Part shown: one piece after another, positions 12,801 through 27,800 of the stretch
How the letters are laid out: every line of letters starts with the position of its first letter
How positions within the stretch are numbered: the stretch's first letter is position 1
Origin: Centropus unirufus
Lineage: Eukaryota > Chordata > Aves > Cuculiformes > Centropidae
DNA: 64,000 nucleotides
Assembly: GCA_013397695.1 (NCBI GenBank)
Contig: VYZI01000018.1
Span: 4,693,523 to 4,757,522, forward strand
Direction of reading: 5' to 3'
Translations under genes and position numbers: made by a program
The notes under the pieces: model-generated
Databases searched by the model: none
The model's input: the letters and a program-made list of their open reading frames with translations, nothing else
Told to the model about the DNA's origin: nothing

Positions 12801-15800
12801 TAAGGTTATCTTGTAGGTAACCTTTGGAAGAGAAAAAAAACCCAAACTTCTGATCACACCACAATTACACTAGATGGTCTTTAGAACTGCAGATATTTAT
12901 GTACACAACCTGCAGGCAAAGTTTGCCAATACCCATGGTCAAAACCTTCTGTACATGTACAGTGTCAAAAATATCATTTGCAAAGCACTTCTAGAGCCTT
13001 TTGAGCAAAGGACGCTGGATTTAACATTCACGTATATTACTGCAGTATCATATGTTAGGAGGCCCAGTTTTAATTTCTCTATGAGTTAAATAAAAAAACC
13101 CATAACATGTAATCCTTTCTCCTCTCGAGCAAGTTAAGATGCCAGGTACTATCTATGTCAACAGGATTTTCAGAGAGCTAGGTACAATAAGAATCTTGGA
13201 GTTCATTACTTTTTCTGTGTTTATGAAAGCTACAGTTCGGAGGAAAAAAAAAAAAAAGGATCTGTATTTATCTTCACAGTTTTATATTAAAATAGTGTTT
13301 TAAGATACTATCCCCTGTGATTTTGTTCATTTTTTATCTCCTGCCACACTTGATCTTTCTGTTGGCTCCTCCTGTTCAATTTTCTGGGATGCTGCTTCCT
13401 TCCTCCCTTTCCTTTTAACCTTTTCCCTTAGTACTCTGCCACCTCCTTTCCTCCTCTCTTTTATTCTTTCAACTGATCCCTTTGCACCCTACTCTCTGAA
13501 TCTCTCTCCCTTCTCTCTACAACCCACTTGCTCAACCTACACACTCACTCATAGTTCCTCTTTTTTCTAGTAGAAATAGCAGCTGTTAATTTATTTTCCA
13601 TAAATAGACAATTACTCAGAGGTATGCAGTGGCCAAAAAAGTCGCATGATGAAGTCAGCTGACTACCAGAGCCTGAGGGCTGTAATTAGCTCCTGGGGTT
13701 TGTAAAATAATTGGAGCTGTAGATGGCATTGGAATTGATTGCTGTCACCTGCTTTCTGAATACAAACAGTCAATGAGGACAAAATAAGTCATCTTTTCTC
13801 TTGGCAAGAGACTCCAGCAGAACAGTACTCTGCTGACAAACTTCAAAACCCTGAAAATATGCTGATATTCCATCAAAGTAATTAAAAAAAAGGCAGTGCT
13901 GTATTAATTGGAATGAAACACAGCAAAGTATCCATTCCTTCCCCTTTGGTTCTTCACTGCTAAAAGGAATGAATTTTTTTATGAACTGCTCCTTGACTCA
14001 AACAGAAATGGGCAACTGCAAGAAAAGAAATGCTTAGCATAATTAACCCTCTGTTCCTTCTACAGCTATTTTCCTGATCTTTTACTAATACAAAATGAAG
14101 CAAGCAAGCATCAAATTGTAGCAGTGGAGAATTTTTAATCTCTAATCATGTAACACTTACAGAATCGAGAAATATTCTAACACCATTTTTTGTCTCAACT
14201 GCTGTGTGAAGATCTTACCATAACTTAGAGAAGTTATGCCCTTCTTCTCCCAAAGTTTCTTGGGACCATCAAGAGCAATGGAGATTATAATGAAAAAGAC
14301 TTGATACAATCAGATGGGACTTGATTGTTAATAAGGAGATTGAGAGGTTTTTTTTTCTCCTTGTAGGGATTTATATAGTCCACTTAGCAACAGCAGCTGC
14401 GAAGACCTGCCAACAGCATCTTCCCATTCATCAGTGATCCAACAGATTAGAATCAGTGAAGAAAAAACACATGAAGGTCAGGAAAAGCCTATTAAGACAT
14501 TACTAGTGTCTACAAAATCTTAAGCCTTAATTGCTGAGGAAGCAGCTAATTATCCTCCATGCCAAACTTGCTATTGTATGAAATAAACTTTGGTGAACAG
14601 GATTCTAAGGGTAACTGTCTTTCCCTCTGCACTAGGTGTGAATGGCATACCAAGCCTTTTATGAAATGGGTAGGATCATCTGCTGGCGTGAAAATCTGCT
14701 TTTTGAAAGCTGCCTAAACTAACTAACCCCAATAATTCCTGAAAATTGTATCCTTTTTCATTTCAGTGGCTGCAGAAAGCTGGGTAGGAATCTTTGCAGT
14801 CATATTCACATCACCAGATTACAGGAACTGAGCAACAGATAAAAGAATTGGGGTTTTTTCCTATAGGAACAAACCACGTTAAGTGGTCCAAGTATCACTG
14901 GCAAACAGTGATAGAGACAGCCATTATTATCAATGTGGTTCTTTGATACAAAGAAGCATGAAGAGCTTGGAAAACGTATCCAGCTGACTTTCTGTCCTGA
15001 CAGAGCCACTAAAAGCACTGACTAAATTGATACCAACATCATGATCAAGACAGTCAAAACCACTGAGCCATCTTCGAGGCAAAACATGTTTCAAATAAAC
15101 AAGGAGAAAGAAAACCACAAATGCCCAGAAAAACAATAGTCTCTCGGTGGTTAGAAATATAACAGAAGTTATCAAGGTGCTGGACGTTTTATGTGAGGCA
15201 AGCTTACACAAGTCTCAAATACTTTTATTTATGTCTGCTTGTAAATTCATGTCCTTTCCAACTAACGCAGTTGACGCTGCAATGCCAGGCACTGCTATTT
15301 GTGTGTGGGAAGCAAACGGATAAGGAGCTCCCACACAGCGAAACTGAAGGCAGAGGACAAGGTGACAGAACTCGTTCCCAAAAAAACCCCTAATCTTTTC
15401 CTTGTCTCAAAGGGAAAAAGAGAGCAGCCAGAAAGAACGAAAAGAATGAAAGAAGAACTATTTCCAAGGAAAAGAGGACAAGATAATATATTAATTTATA
15501 CAGAAATTTTTAAATTTGTGGAATTTTTCTTCCAGTTGCAAGATTGCCAGAGTAATAATGGCAGAAAAATTCAAGTATACACAAGTCAGAGATAGAAAAG
15601 TCACACAGAGAAGTCCTAATTATTCAGCCTTAATATTACATTCTGAAGCTGCCTTATATATAAAAACAATTAAAACAAAAAGCAAAACATCAGATCTCTT
15701 TATAAGACAGAAAAATTAGACTTGTACAATTATTATGTATCATCATTATCTTCCAAACCCAGAAGAATTTTCAAGAATCTAAAACTCCAATGTGGTCCTT

Positions 15801-18800
15801 AAAATAGGATTTGATTTGTAAGTAATAAGCAAAGAGGACTCTGTTTGCATTTTTGGTTGTGTAGTGCTAAGTAACACACGTGCAAACACACATACAAAAT
15901 TAGAAATATTAAAATGGCAGTTACACAGCCGAATTTTCTTCCTAATTCTTCTCTCAGGCTCAATCACTGACATTAACAGCTACATTAATCATTCTTAATT
16001 TTACTTCCCAAGAGGAGCTGCCCTCATGGTGCAGTCTAGTAAAACAGCTCTTGACCTATTTCTTCCCACCATCTTCCCCAACGCTTGCTGCTCTAAAAGC
16101 TCACCTGGGACAACAGATTCAGTTTTCTGCAATTCCCAATCACCAAACTTCACAGTTGTTGCAAGACTAATACAGAGTGGTATGCTTTATCACAAGAGAC
16201 ACACCTCATTATCTCATGCATATCAAATACAAAAAAATGGGGTGTATTTTAGATTACTTCTGTTGGATCTGACATGAATGATGTTTAAAAATGAAGGCAG
16301 ACTCAATTCTGTGCAAGCAAGACTTTAAAAAAAAACAGCCTTCAAGGTCTAGATAGATAGGGTGTGGATTTTTAAAATCCTTTTTTCTTCACTGAGTCAG
16401 ACAAGAAGTTGAAGGTATGTTTTATGTAAAACTTTCAAAATAGTACTACCTCTGGAAAGAAATGGGCATGGAAAGATAATAAAATCTATTATAGAGCATG
16501 TATCCGGATAACTGCAATTTTGCATCTCCAAAATCACCAATATGGAAGGGGCAATGAAGGAAACTCATATAATTATATANNNNNNNNNNNNNNNNNNNNA
16601 AAGTATTTCTGCCCCTCTAGTTGTATTTAGCCGAATGTCCAGCACTAAAGAGAATAGTACCATAAATGGAAGTACTGTACATGTCTGTTCTAGGAGAACT
16701 CCATTAAAGCCTGGTCTGTTTTAACGCAAGACGAAACACGAACATTTTGCTGAATCACAATTTTACCAAGAACATGAACAGCACGTGAACTTTTTAACAA
16801 TGAAGAGGAAACATTTATGTCTCTGTTGTGCTGTTTCAGGCAACAACATATTCATATTCATTCAAAGGGCCTTTCTGCCGAGAGCTTTAAAGGTGGTCTT
16901 CAAATTTTCTGCAGTATCTACAGATACTGAAAACATCGACATGACTGATTCGATCTAAATAAGAAAATTTATCATTCTACCCAAAATATACAAAAAAGCA
17001 AGTGCATTGTTTTTAAACCTATCCTTACATCAAAAATATCCACTAGAATCCTTCCAAGTACTGCAACTGCTAAAGGAAAAAACATTATCACGTTTTTTAA
17101 AAAAAGAAAACATCAACGTGATTTCCAATTATAGGAACTACTCTATCAATTTCAGATTAAGTCCTTGTGTGCAAGTACATAAAAACAGCTGAATCACCTC
17201 AAAGGGAAAAAATAATCTTCTCTTTGCATATACCCACAATTCTCAAGACACGGATTTAAAACCAGGTTTTCCTTACTGGGCCATTTTACTTTTTATATAG
17301 ACAACTAATGCACAGTTTAACAGCAGATTTGCTGCTACCTAGAAGCGATGTATTCATAAACACTTTATTTTGTAAACTAACAAGTATTTTTAAAAGCAAC
17401 AGTAGATGTAATCTTACTTAAAGCTTCTCATTAAGAAATTTTCATACTTCTCCAGTGCAAGAAGTCTCTTCAGCTCTCTTTAAGTTTACGTTTGTTGCAG
17501 TAATCTATTTTGATGTACAGACAGCACTGCTTCATTTTCTGAGACAGTCAGCAGCAAAACAATAAAAGTACTGGAAAAATAGGTAAGTATGACATATGAA
17601 TTTAAACAGGACTTCAAGTTTGTCTTGCTGAAGTAACAATGCAACATAAGACAATTTTCCAGCAGAGATACATTGTCCATGTATCATTTCCAATTCAGTA
17701 ATTCTCAAAAAAGAAACATCTCCAATGATTACAGGATTCTCCGTGCATTTCAGGACTTGAGGAATATGTATTAAAAATCCTGACTTTATTCAAAATCCTG
17801 TCTGATCTTTTCACTGGATGCCAGCAAAAGAAATGCTTTCTTTCAAAGTCAGGTCCCAAGTACGTAAGAGCCCTTCTCTATACATGATGAGGCTGAAGGG
17901 ATAGCCTGACAAGCACACAGAAAAAAATATTTATTATAGAAACCACTTAGTGCCAGTTACCCGGCCTCAGCTTGGCAGAATTTCTTTCCTTCTCAAAAAA
18001 AACTGAAACCAAACACACCCAGTTTTGAGGCAGTTCTGCTCTTGGTAGTTGAAACAGAAACAACAACGCTATACAGATGTGAACCGAGGAAGCTGCCCAG
18101 CATTCTGGTGGTTCAACCGTTCCCTGCGAAATCATAAGTCTTCCCACACTTCTCACATCAGTTGGTGACAAAACACCATAAGAAAAGATGTTATCTCATA
18201 TACATATATGAGGCTTTTAAATAGGCACTGATATATTTTTTATACTGACTTTGAAAAATCGTCAGTAAGATTAAAATATGACCTTACAGATTTCAGGCCA
18301 CTTCCCCGCACTAATTCTTCTAAATTTAAAAATGTCAACGCTTATAAACATACTGTGTGGCTATTTCAGCCATGTGAAAAAAAAGGGTAGACTCTCATTA
18401 TGTGTAACGTCATCGTAAATTTTGTCAATTCAAATAATTCAAAAGCTTTTCATTTTTAAGCTGAAATCTCCACCCTAAGTTGGTCTTCCAAATAATATAT
18501 ATGCCTGTAAAATAGGTAACACATTCAGTAAACTGATAAAATTCAGAGAGAAATTGTCCATATTACTGGATGAGCATAAAACTAAAAACATATTGTAATC
18601 CAAGTAGGAATTAGCTGTAGTACCACGATGTTATTAAAATGCTGCAAAATTTGGAAACAGTAGTCTAGAGATGTTCTTGGACACAGAGTCTTCGGGTAAC
18701 TTTACTCTGCTGGGAAAGGGAATTACTGAAGGTGAGAGAAAGACAACATGCAATGGGATTTAAAACCGTAACAAATCACAACACATGAATGAAAGCAATT

Positions 18801-21800
18801 GATCTGTACTTTCTGGCAGTAACAGAATGCTCTTATCCTAGGAGAATGTGGACAGCATAGCACGTGATGAGATTTTTCTTTGGTGGCTCATCACCTCAAA
18901 TGACGAGGAAAGCATCGCCCCCAAATCAGGAGGTACGCCCGAGCTTTCTGACATTTTTACTACTGAATCTGCTGCTACAGCTGCACGAGTTTGATTTAAA
19001 CCAGCATTAGTATTAGTAGTATTATTCTGACAGGCTTCCTGATTTTTCCAGACTAAAGAAGATGTCCCTCCCCAAGAGTTTATAGTCCAGTAAAAGACTA
19101 AAAGACTTTATGTTAAGAAAAAAATCACTTCTGTCAACCAGTGCTTTATTTGCCCAATATTAAAGGTTTCAGAACAATGAAGAGTTGAGTTTCTACTAAA
19201 GAATATTTGTAAAACTGTTCTGTTACAGAAAAAGTCAGGGAAATTAAAGGCATGAGATTTATAAATATGAGACCTAGTCATGAGCTACATCAGCACTCAG
19301 AGAAACAGATTTCTTTGCTCTTACCAGCAACAGCCAGGGTGAACCAAAGCTTTCCTGCTTCAACTTTAAAATACTTCTAGTTTTGCTCATAAAAATGGGA
19401 AATTATTAAAAAATGTTACATGGATACTATGACAATTGATTTCTAAATAGATTATACTTGCAACATCTGATGAGCTCTAATGAATAATTTGTGCAAATTG
19501 CATTTCAGATTTCTTAAAGGGCAACAAAAAACAAGTGTTCATTATGGCAGAAATAAGTTTCTTAAAAGAAAAAAGTTGACACCATTTATTGAAACATTAG
19601 AAAGAACTACATATCTTTATTCAGTGTTCAGATCATTTGTACTGCAATTCATAACATTGAACTTACTTAAGCACGATCTTTTCCCAGCTGTGCTTGCACC
19701 TCCTGAACATAAATTGCCTCCTCTATGGACCAGCTCAAGTTCCAAGTTTGTTCTGCAAGAAGAACAGGCATGTTGAATGAAACAGCATTATTCAAGCTTC
19801 TACACACACACAGGAGTCATCACAAACTCCCAGCACACACTAAACAAGAGAATGATGGGAACTGATCTTCAGTGTGAGACACTGACAAAAAATACTCAGA
19901 ATAAAACAAATTTTATCAAGATATTGCCACAGGTGATTTTAAGTGGTTTTATTAGCGATTACTATATTAAGATTGCTGCTACAGGTGTGACTGAGAATAA
20001 AAACAGGTTAATTCAGAGGGACTCTGTGCAAATCTGAAAATACAATATACAGATTGGCTACATTTCAATCAATCAGATATGTCTAAAAAGTCTTCTTTTT
20101 GTTAGCAGGACTTTTGTTCTGCTTTGAACAAGCAGCATAATGGACATGCCATCAAGTATTTCAATATGAAAACAGACTATATTATTATGGAAGCACTGAC
20201 CTCTATAGATAAGTTCGTTAATAGAGGCCTTAAAGGTTAATTCTGAATCAAGCATTGGCATTCACTGCAGCTCATTAGTATGAAACAGGAGTTGTGTCAC
20301 CAAATCTCTGCATGTCACTTTGATGCTTTCTTTCTTACCATCGTTGTCATCTGATACTTGGGTAGGAATTGTTTAGGCCAAATTCAATAGTTTTGTTTAA
20401 TTTTGGAATTAGGTGTTTGAGTACTGCACTATCTTTTATCCTCAAGACTTGGAGCAAAAGATTTATGTTAATGTTCTCTGAGAGTTTGCTTTAATAAGTT
20501 AATGTACATTTCTTTAATTAAATAAAAGGAATATAACTATTATTGGAAATGTTATTTTGCTAATTTCATCCAAACTGCAACGCTTGGTCTAAACACATTT
20601 TGTCCTTTAACCAAAAAATCAAACAATTTTAGGTTCAATATAATGTGACTGAATACATATTAAAATCTATCCCAGAATTTTAGGCACATAATATATTTAA
20701 GCTAAGAACACACCCCCAACACCCACATATATCTAAGGAAAAACTACAGGATGAGTATTTTATTCAAAACAAATTATTTTCTAAAAGTTTTCGCTCCATC
20801 AGCTTGAAAGAATAATACAGTTTTGATGTGCAGGGTTTGTTGAGAGACTTTCATATGGTTTTAAAATAGTAACATTTCTGCATATGACTATCCCCAAGTT
20901 TGCAGCTTATGCCGCCCATTTCTGAAGGAATGCTTTAATCCTCTCTACTCAGAAAAGGCAATTTAACATTGATAATGTGCCTGCTCAGAGCTCCATCTGG
21001 TTGCTGCTGATAAGGGCATCTGTGTGACAGGGGAATTTTCCACTCTTCAGGCGATTTGCAGCGCTCACTGAACTTCTAAAAATCTACCAGCAAGGAAGCA
21101 GGGACAGGGATTTCATATTAGTGGACAAAATAACAACTGCAGATCAGCACGTGCTAGTTCATCACAGCTATATGAAAGGAAACCACTAAGTTAATTAATT
21201 AAGTTAATTAATGATAATTAAGATTTCAATGAAAAACACTACCTCAATGCCTAACAACTTTCTAGATCTAGAATTTAAAATTTCACTTTCACCAAGCAAT
21301 ATGGACAAAAATATAAAATAAACCCCAGCGGCAATCTGAAAAAGTCTTTTTGATATGTATTAAGGTGTTATATAGTAATTTTTGCTACAAGGAATGTAAG
21401 GAGAGAGATTTCTGGAAACATACCCTCCACCACAGATATCACACCAACTCCCACCTCCCACACTTCCTGGCCTCCAGTTCCTCAAAGACAGCAGCTTTCT
21501 TGGAAATATAAATATTAGCCTTTTCCTCTAAGACAGCTCTTTCAAAACATACCTAAACTTTAGCATAAAAGTGCATAGCAGAGAAAGTATTTTCTGTGAA
21601 ATGGAAGACTCTTTATAAAATGTTCCACATGGAGGACAGCCCTAAACAATTTTTGAAAGAGACTATCATATCTCTTCCCTAATTCATTCTCCCTTCTGCC
21701 TTGAGGATCTGAGCACCATCTGCCCTCTATACTGAAGAAAAGCCGAATTCTCAGTGCCTATTCCTTCCTCAATGAAGAAAAACCTGGGGCATCTGACAGA

Positions 21801-24800
21801 ATTGTGAAACCCAGCATGGGCTCTGAAAGCGTGCTTTGCTATCTCAGCCCCCTCAGCACGAGGGAAAGAGAAGGAAAATCCATATGAGCAACTGTTTCCT
21901 CTATCAAGAAATCTTTCCGTCATTCATTCGAGCAACGAATTTTGTAGAACACTGGCTTTATCTCCCTCATTCACAGAAAAAAAACCCAAAAAAACTGAGA
22001 AGACTGATTTTACCAGGCAGACTCCTGATTAAAACCAGCCCTGTTTCATCCTTTCTTGTGGGCTTTCATTAAAAGGAACATATTGAGGGGGGAGGGTGAT
22101 TGCATATTTCTCAGAATTCATATCAGAAAAGAGTAGGTGGAAGCAAAAACACAATGCCCTTTCCAGAAAGAGAACATACTTGAATGAACCTCCCCTCTCT
22201 ATTGGAACAGAAAAATCAAGTTAAGCTCCGCCATTTCTTCCCCTTCACTTTGCAAAGACATCTATATGAGACAAAAAAAAAGCAGATTCTGAGAGACTGA
22301 CTAGAAAAAGAACACAAGGCTCTCGTATTAATCTACACATAGCGAACGGCAAGCTTTAACACAGCTAACGCAAGCATGAGAGCTCCAACCATGCAACACA
22401 GAAGCAGTCCTCCAAGACCCTGCTCCAAGTAAGCGTCACCAATGCTATCAATCCGTAGCTATTAAAATTAAAGCTAGGCACGACATGAGGTGAATGACAC
22501 TCTGCGCTAACCTCAGATGTCAGAAAAAACAAGGAGGGATGAATACCAAAAGGGAATAAATTTAATAAGGTAAAAGACTGTAGGGGAAAGGGGTGGTAGG
22601 TAAAGAACAACTCTTCCACCTCTACATAGAAATTAGGATGGCAGGACCCTGGGTGCCTCTTCTGCTAGAAAAACAGATAGAGGCTAGCTCTCCCACTAGG
22701 TGGCACAGAATTTGCTTGTAATTTCTCTTCTGGGCTACCACTGACATCTGTCTGGGTAAGCAAAAGCGAAGGAAGGAAATTAAGTTCCCATTTTCCTGAA
22801 GCAGAAAGGATAGGCTGCAGCAAATGGCTACATCTTGGTTTTAATCAGTAGAATTCCCATTCCAGCATGCAGAAATCCACTTGAGAGCTGGCCTCCAGCT
22901 GTAAACTAGTATCTTTTAAGGCCACCACAGATGATGTCATTTGGAACATGACTTACAAGCAGATTAAGAGTGTTTAATTCACTTGCAAGTATATGGAGTC
23001 AATAAAAATATCATCGCATTCAAATGATTATTTAAACAGGCGCTACTTATCATCTTGACCGCTATCTGTATGTTTAATTAAACACCATGAAGAAATGAGT
23101 AACAGCTGTAGATGTTGTGATGGAAAACAATAAATTGCCTCAAAATACATGAAACTAGACACACTCAGAGGTAACTGGCTGTTTAGGAGCACAAGGACAT
23201 CATTATCTCAAGGAGAATTGGATGGAAATAAGGAAGAAACAGGCTGAATGACACGAATAAATTCTAGAAAGCAAGTTACTTCAGTCTGTAATTTAAATTG
23301 TGGGTAGTCCATTGTTCGGATACTTAAATAAAAAAAAGAAAATCATACAAAGAAAACTCAGTCCAGGAAATTACAAGCTTACCTACATATTTCCATAAAC
23401 ACAAACAGTAAGGTTATATCAAAATGTCTTTTTACAAGTTTAACTTTTTTAACCTGTACTTCTTACGCAATGATGGAGTCACAGCAGCCTGTAAACCTGA
23501 ACTTCTGAATTGAAAGGCAAGAGAAAATTAGCCATTTTGTAGCTGACCTGCCAAGCACCCTGAGAAGCAATCTTATGAGTTAAGGTACAGAAGGCTGGAT
23601 CCAACACCTGAAATCCTTCAGCCATGGATAAATGGAAAACTGCTGACATCACTCTGACCTAACAAGAGGAGGTCACAATGAGTACAGGTGGCATATCCTA
23701 ATCTTAACCGTGATTCCTGTCTCCTGCAGTGCAATTAGCTATCAAATGCTGTTCTGGTATGAGGTACTTTTGGGGTAAAACCAAAATTCTTGGGTTTAAT
23801 ATAAAAATAATGAAATATAGATACACTTAAAACATGTTTCACTAACATTTTTAAATTACATAACATCACGTCCACATATATATCATAGCACTATTTTGGA
23901 CTTTAAATGACACATCCAGATGCAAGTAATCATTGGGGAAACATTAATTTTGAGTCCCTTGTATTTTTGTAAAGCTACTAAATTGTATCGACCAAACACA
24001 TTGCTATAAATTCAATATTATTTATCCCTGTACAGTACATGCCACTTACAGTAATGCAAAACAATCTTCCAACTTGCTATGTATAAAATTTAATTGGTTT
24101 TCTTAATCAAGGCACAGTTAAGATACTCTTAACAAATACAGGTAATATTTCTTTCAATAGAATGATATAGTAATCTAATTTGGAAGGCAATTGTGGACAT
24201 CAGATGGTCCAACCGTCAGTCAAAAGCTGAGCCTTAGATTTGATTATCCAGAGTCCTGCCGAGCCACGCCTTGAGTATTTCCCCTGCTTATAAACCAACC
24301 AGAGTTTATGAAACTGCAGTAAAAATGTACTTGATGATATCGCTTGTCTGATTGCATTTCTCTGCAGTCAGCACCTTCCCTGCAGGCCTCAGTAAGTCAC
24401 AGTTTGGAACATTAATTTGCTTAATGAGTATTTCGCCAACTTCTTATGGGAAAATCCTGCAGTGAATCTGAACAGTTTAACCAATCAGAGCATCGTAACA
24501 CTAATGGCAGAGATGGAAGAAGGGACTGTGATTTTCTTTGAGATCGTGTCTGTGACACTAACAGCTATGAAACTAGAATCAAACATCTCAGAAAAAATGC
24601 TGGGAGATTTGACACTTTAGAAGTCGTCTTTCCGTGAAGAGGGATTCCTGGTCGCTGATGGAGAAAAGGCTCCTTCTGTGATCCCCATTTAAGTAAATAA
24701 AACTAAGGTCTGAGAGAGATTAGAGTCACCCTGTGATTTAAAACATAGCAATATGCCAGGAATACTGAAAAATTCTTACTCTGCTAAATTGTAGTAGAGG

Positions 24801-27800
24801 AGATTTTGCAAGGAAGGTAGAAAAAGAAATTCTACATAAAATTTTGATACATGGAAAGGAAAACCTTGATTAAAAAAGGAAACTAAATAAGTATAAGATA
24901 AAATGTTCTCCAGGCTTGTGCCACCGCTGCATATACTGAAAGTGTAGTGAGAGGCACATCTTTCCATCTTACTTATGCCTGCATATGAAAATCAGAAAAT
25001 GGAACCCTGAAACGAAGTACTCAAAAAGTGCTTTTTGGAGAAGATGCAATTTTGGGGTTTTTGTATTTTTTGGGGGGGGAATGGGGGAGGGGGGTTTCCC
25101 CAGAAAATTATTTGGTGAGTAATACCATTATTGAGAAACACAAAACCATAAATATAAAGACATACCCACCTGGCTACTGAATACATAAACAGAAAATCAT
25201 TGTCAGGTGATCCAGGACTCTTACTATAATCTGTGTATTTCTTCTGCGTGGTACTTTTTATATCTTTCATTACAGATTCCATTTCTTTACTGAGATTGGT
25301 TTCAGACTATGAATAGACACAAAAGAAGATTAGTTAATTTTACCTGGAGAAACGCAATAGCTAATCACAAAATGTAGCACTTCTATATTGAAAAAATACA
25401 TTTTCACATTATGAAAAAAAATATGCAATGAAGTCAATATTCTGCCTCTCAGAAGCATTATTCCGAAAGTTATTCTGACTTGTTCTGAATATGAAAACAT
25501 CTGTTTGGTCCATTTCCCAAGTTTAAAATAACACATGCAATGAAGTTCTTGAAGTATATTTGCATAGCACAAGAACATGAAAATGAAGTATTTCCATCAA
25601 GATTGGAAGGAGAGCAAAATTTAACAGTATTAATGCCATCATTCAGAAAGATCTCATGAAGCTTTGTAACACATGAGCATCTTCTCTTACTGTAAAACAA
25701 AGAATCCATTCCTTAAAATGTTCTCAATAGCTATTCTATAAATTGCTTCCAGTTACAAGGATATTGCTGGGTTTGTATCGTAAATGAATTAAATGTAAAT
25801 TCATATTACATGACTCAATTCTGTGTAAATTACTATGGAGAGAAGTGAATAAGTACTCCATAAAAATACATTAAACACATTAGGACATAGCTTTTTATCT
25901 GTTCATTTTTAGTAGGTAATGCAGTAAGTGCTACAAATATTTTAAATTTCTCGATATTAAAAAAAAAATAGTATGCTGTCTACCACATCAGAAGAAAACT
26001 AAGTTTTCCACGTTGGCAGCTTTCTAAGAGGTCACAAACACAACATAATGTAAAAACTGAAAAGTAGAGGCAAATTAACAAGGATCTTTCTGCCTTACAC
26101 TGATGCTTACTGGGAAAGTTCCCAGCTGTTCTTGAAGATCTTCCACCTCTTGTACAAGGTCTTGTATAGACTTGTTACTATGGCTTTGCCAAAGGCTTCT
26201 TTCCACGTTGTTTCCAGGATAGCAAGGAAGAACACTGTTAGCAAACTGCCTACAGAGGGGACAGGTAAATTCTCCTTTGTCCACTGAAAAACCCTGGAGG
26301 ACCTGGTCATTCTAAAAGAAAATAGAGAAGATGTAGTTGAAGTTTGCAAAAGAATATGATTTTTAGTTTGATATTTCAGGTGTGCAGCTAAAGAATGAAG
26401 TCTAAACCAAAAACTGCCAAGAAAGAATCCTAGAATAGCTCCTCATTTAGGTGAGAAACATCTTTACTGTCTTACAATCCTCCCACTCAACTAATTTCCT
26501 AATTTTAAGTACCTTTCCTTGTCAACAATACCCCATAATAAACTAGAAATACTTTAGTGGGTATTTTGAACATTTCATGTGTTGTTTCTTTCTAGCAACT
26601 CCCACAAATTTTGAGACTCTCTGGATAAGATCTTCTTATTTATCGAACCATAATTTTATTTTTAGTCACGAGAAACATTTCAAGATACTTCAAGGATCAA
26701 AAATGGACACAGAAGTGCTGGCATGCAACTTTGCTTCACCTTTGTGAATTGCCTTAATGGCTTTCCACTCCTGGGAGAAGAGAACTGCAAAGTTAACAGT
26801 GACCATGATTTCACCTTCAAGCACTCAGCCCTACTTTTACATTCTGGATGCTGATCTCCATGTTACACACACAAAAAAAAAAGTTTCCCCCAGGTGAACG
26901 TAAGTCTATATAAATTATTAAGGTACTAGGAATGCTAGGAGTAATCAAAATTATCAGGCACTCATCTAGGTAGCAGCAATACATGCAAGGATCAAATGCT
27001 CACTGATGTAATCTAGAAATCTTCAAGAACACAATGAGACAGAGTAACAGTTCATTTTTAGTTTAAGTGAGAGTCCACCAGAAAAGGGATTTCATGTACG
27101 ATGTATGATGCAAAGATTATTTTTCCAAAGTTTGGTAAAATTCATTTCTACCATGAAAGCCCAGATTTTACTTAATGATCTTGATGACACGATTACCCTT
27201 GAGAGTGTCTTTACCGTTATCTGGAAAAGAACCAGTCATCATGGGACCCAATCAAGGTGGTATAGCTTCCGGTCTCTCTAGAGTTAAATTGCACAGTAGG
27301 GCAATGCTGATACTAAAACCACAAAGCACTGCCCATAGTTCTTGAAACAGAAACAAATCAACAAAACTTATGAAAAAAATAAAACTATTAAAAAAGAGTT
27401 AAATTGCACAGTAGGGCAATGCTGATACTAAAACCACAAAGCACTGCCCATAGTTCTTGAAACAGAAACAAATCAACAAAACTTATGAAAAAAATAAAAC
27501 TATTAAAAAAAGAAAAAAAACACATAACCATGAATAAAAACCACATTTTACATGCAAAAAAAGTCATCATTTATTCTTTTTTTATCATTCTTTTTTATCA
27601 TTTATTTAATCATAATAAATAATAGGTAAATAAATGATTGCTTAAAATCTGGTTACTTCTACCTTCTGCCACTGCTGAGCTTGTGGTAACATTCTACGGT
27701 GCCCCCGAGAAGGATCTGCAATTGGGCTGCAAGGGTGTGAAGGGGCTCAGGGGGCCTGCAGCCTCAGTACTACCATGTAAAAATAAATGTATGTCTTTTC

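Larger units (their letters stand above)
12328..19666 (-). other. UBR3 intron w22-w23
   Basis: 7339 bp, the largest intron between placed exons. It contains a pyrimidine-rich tract (about 13325-13565), a motif-dense island (about 13620-13790) and the assembly gap (16580-16599). Nothing else is recognisable. Confidence 0.9.

Noticed and set aside
24776..24967. Minus-strand frame containing ICSGGTSLEN, similar to the UBR3 block NLCSGGAST
   Set aside because: The true exon with NLCSGGASTAGKRSCL and correct phases is at 19667-19752; the similarity here is coincidental.
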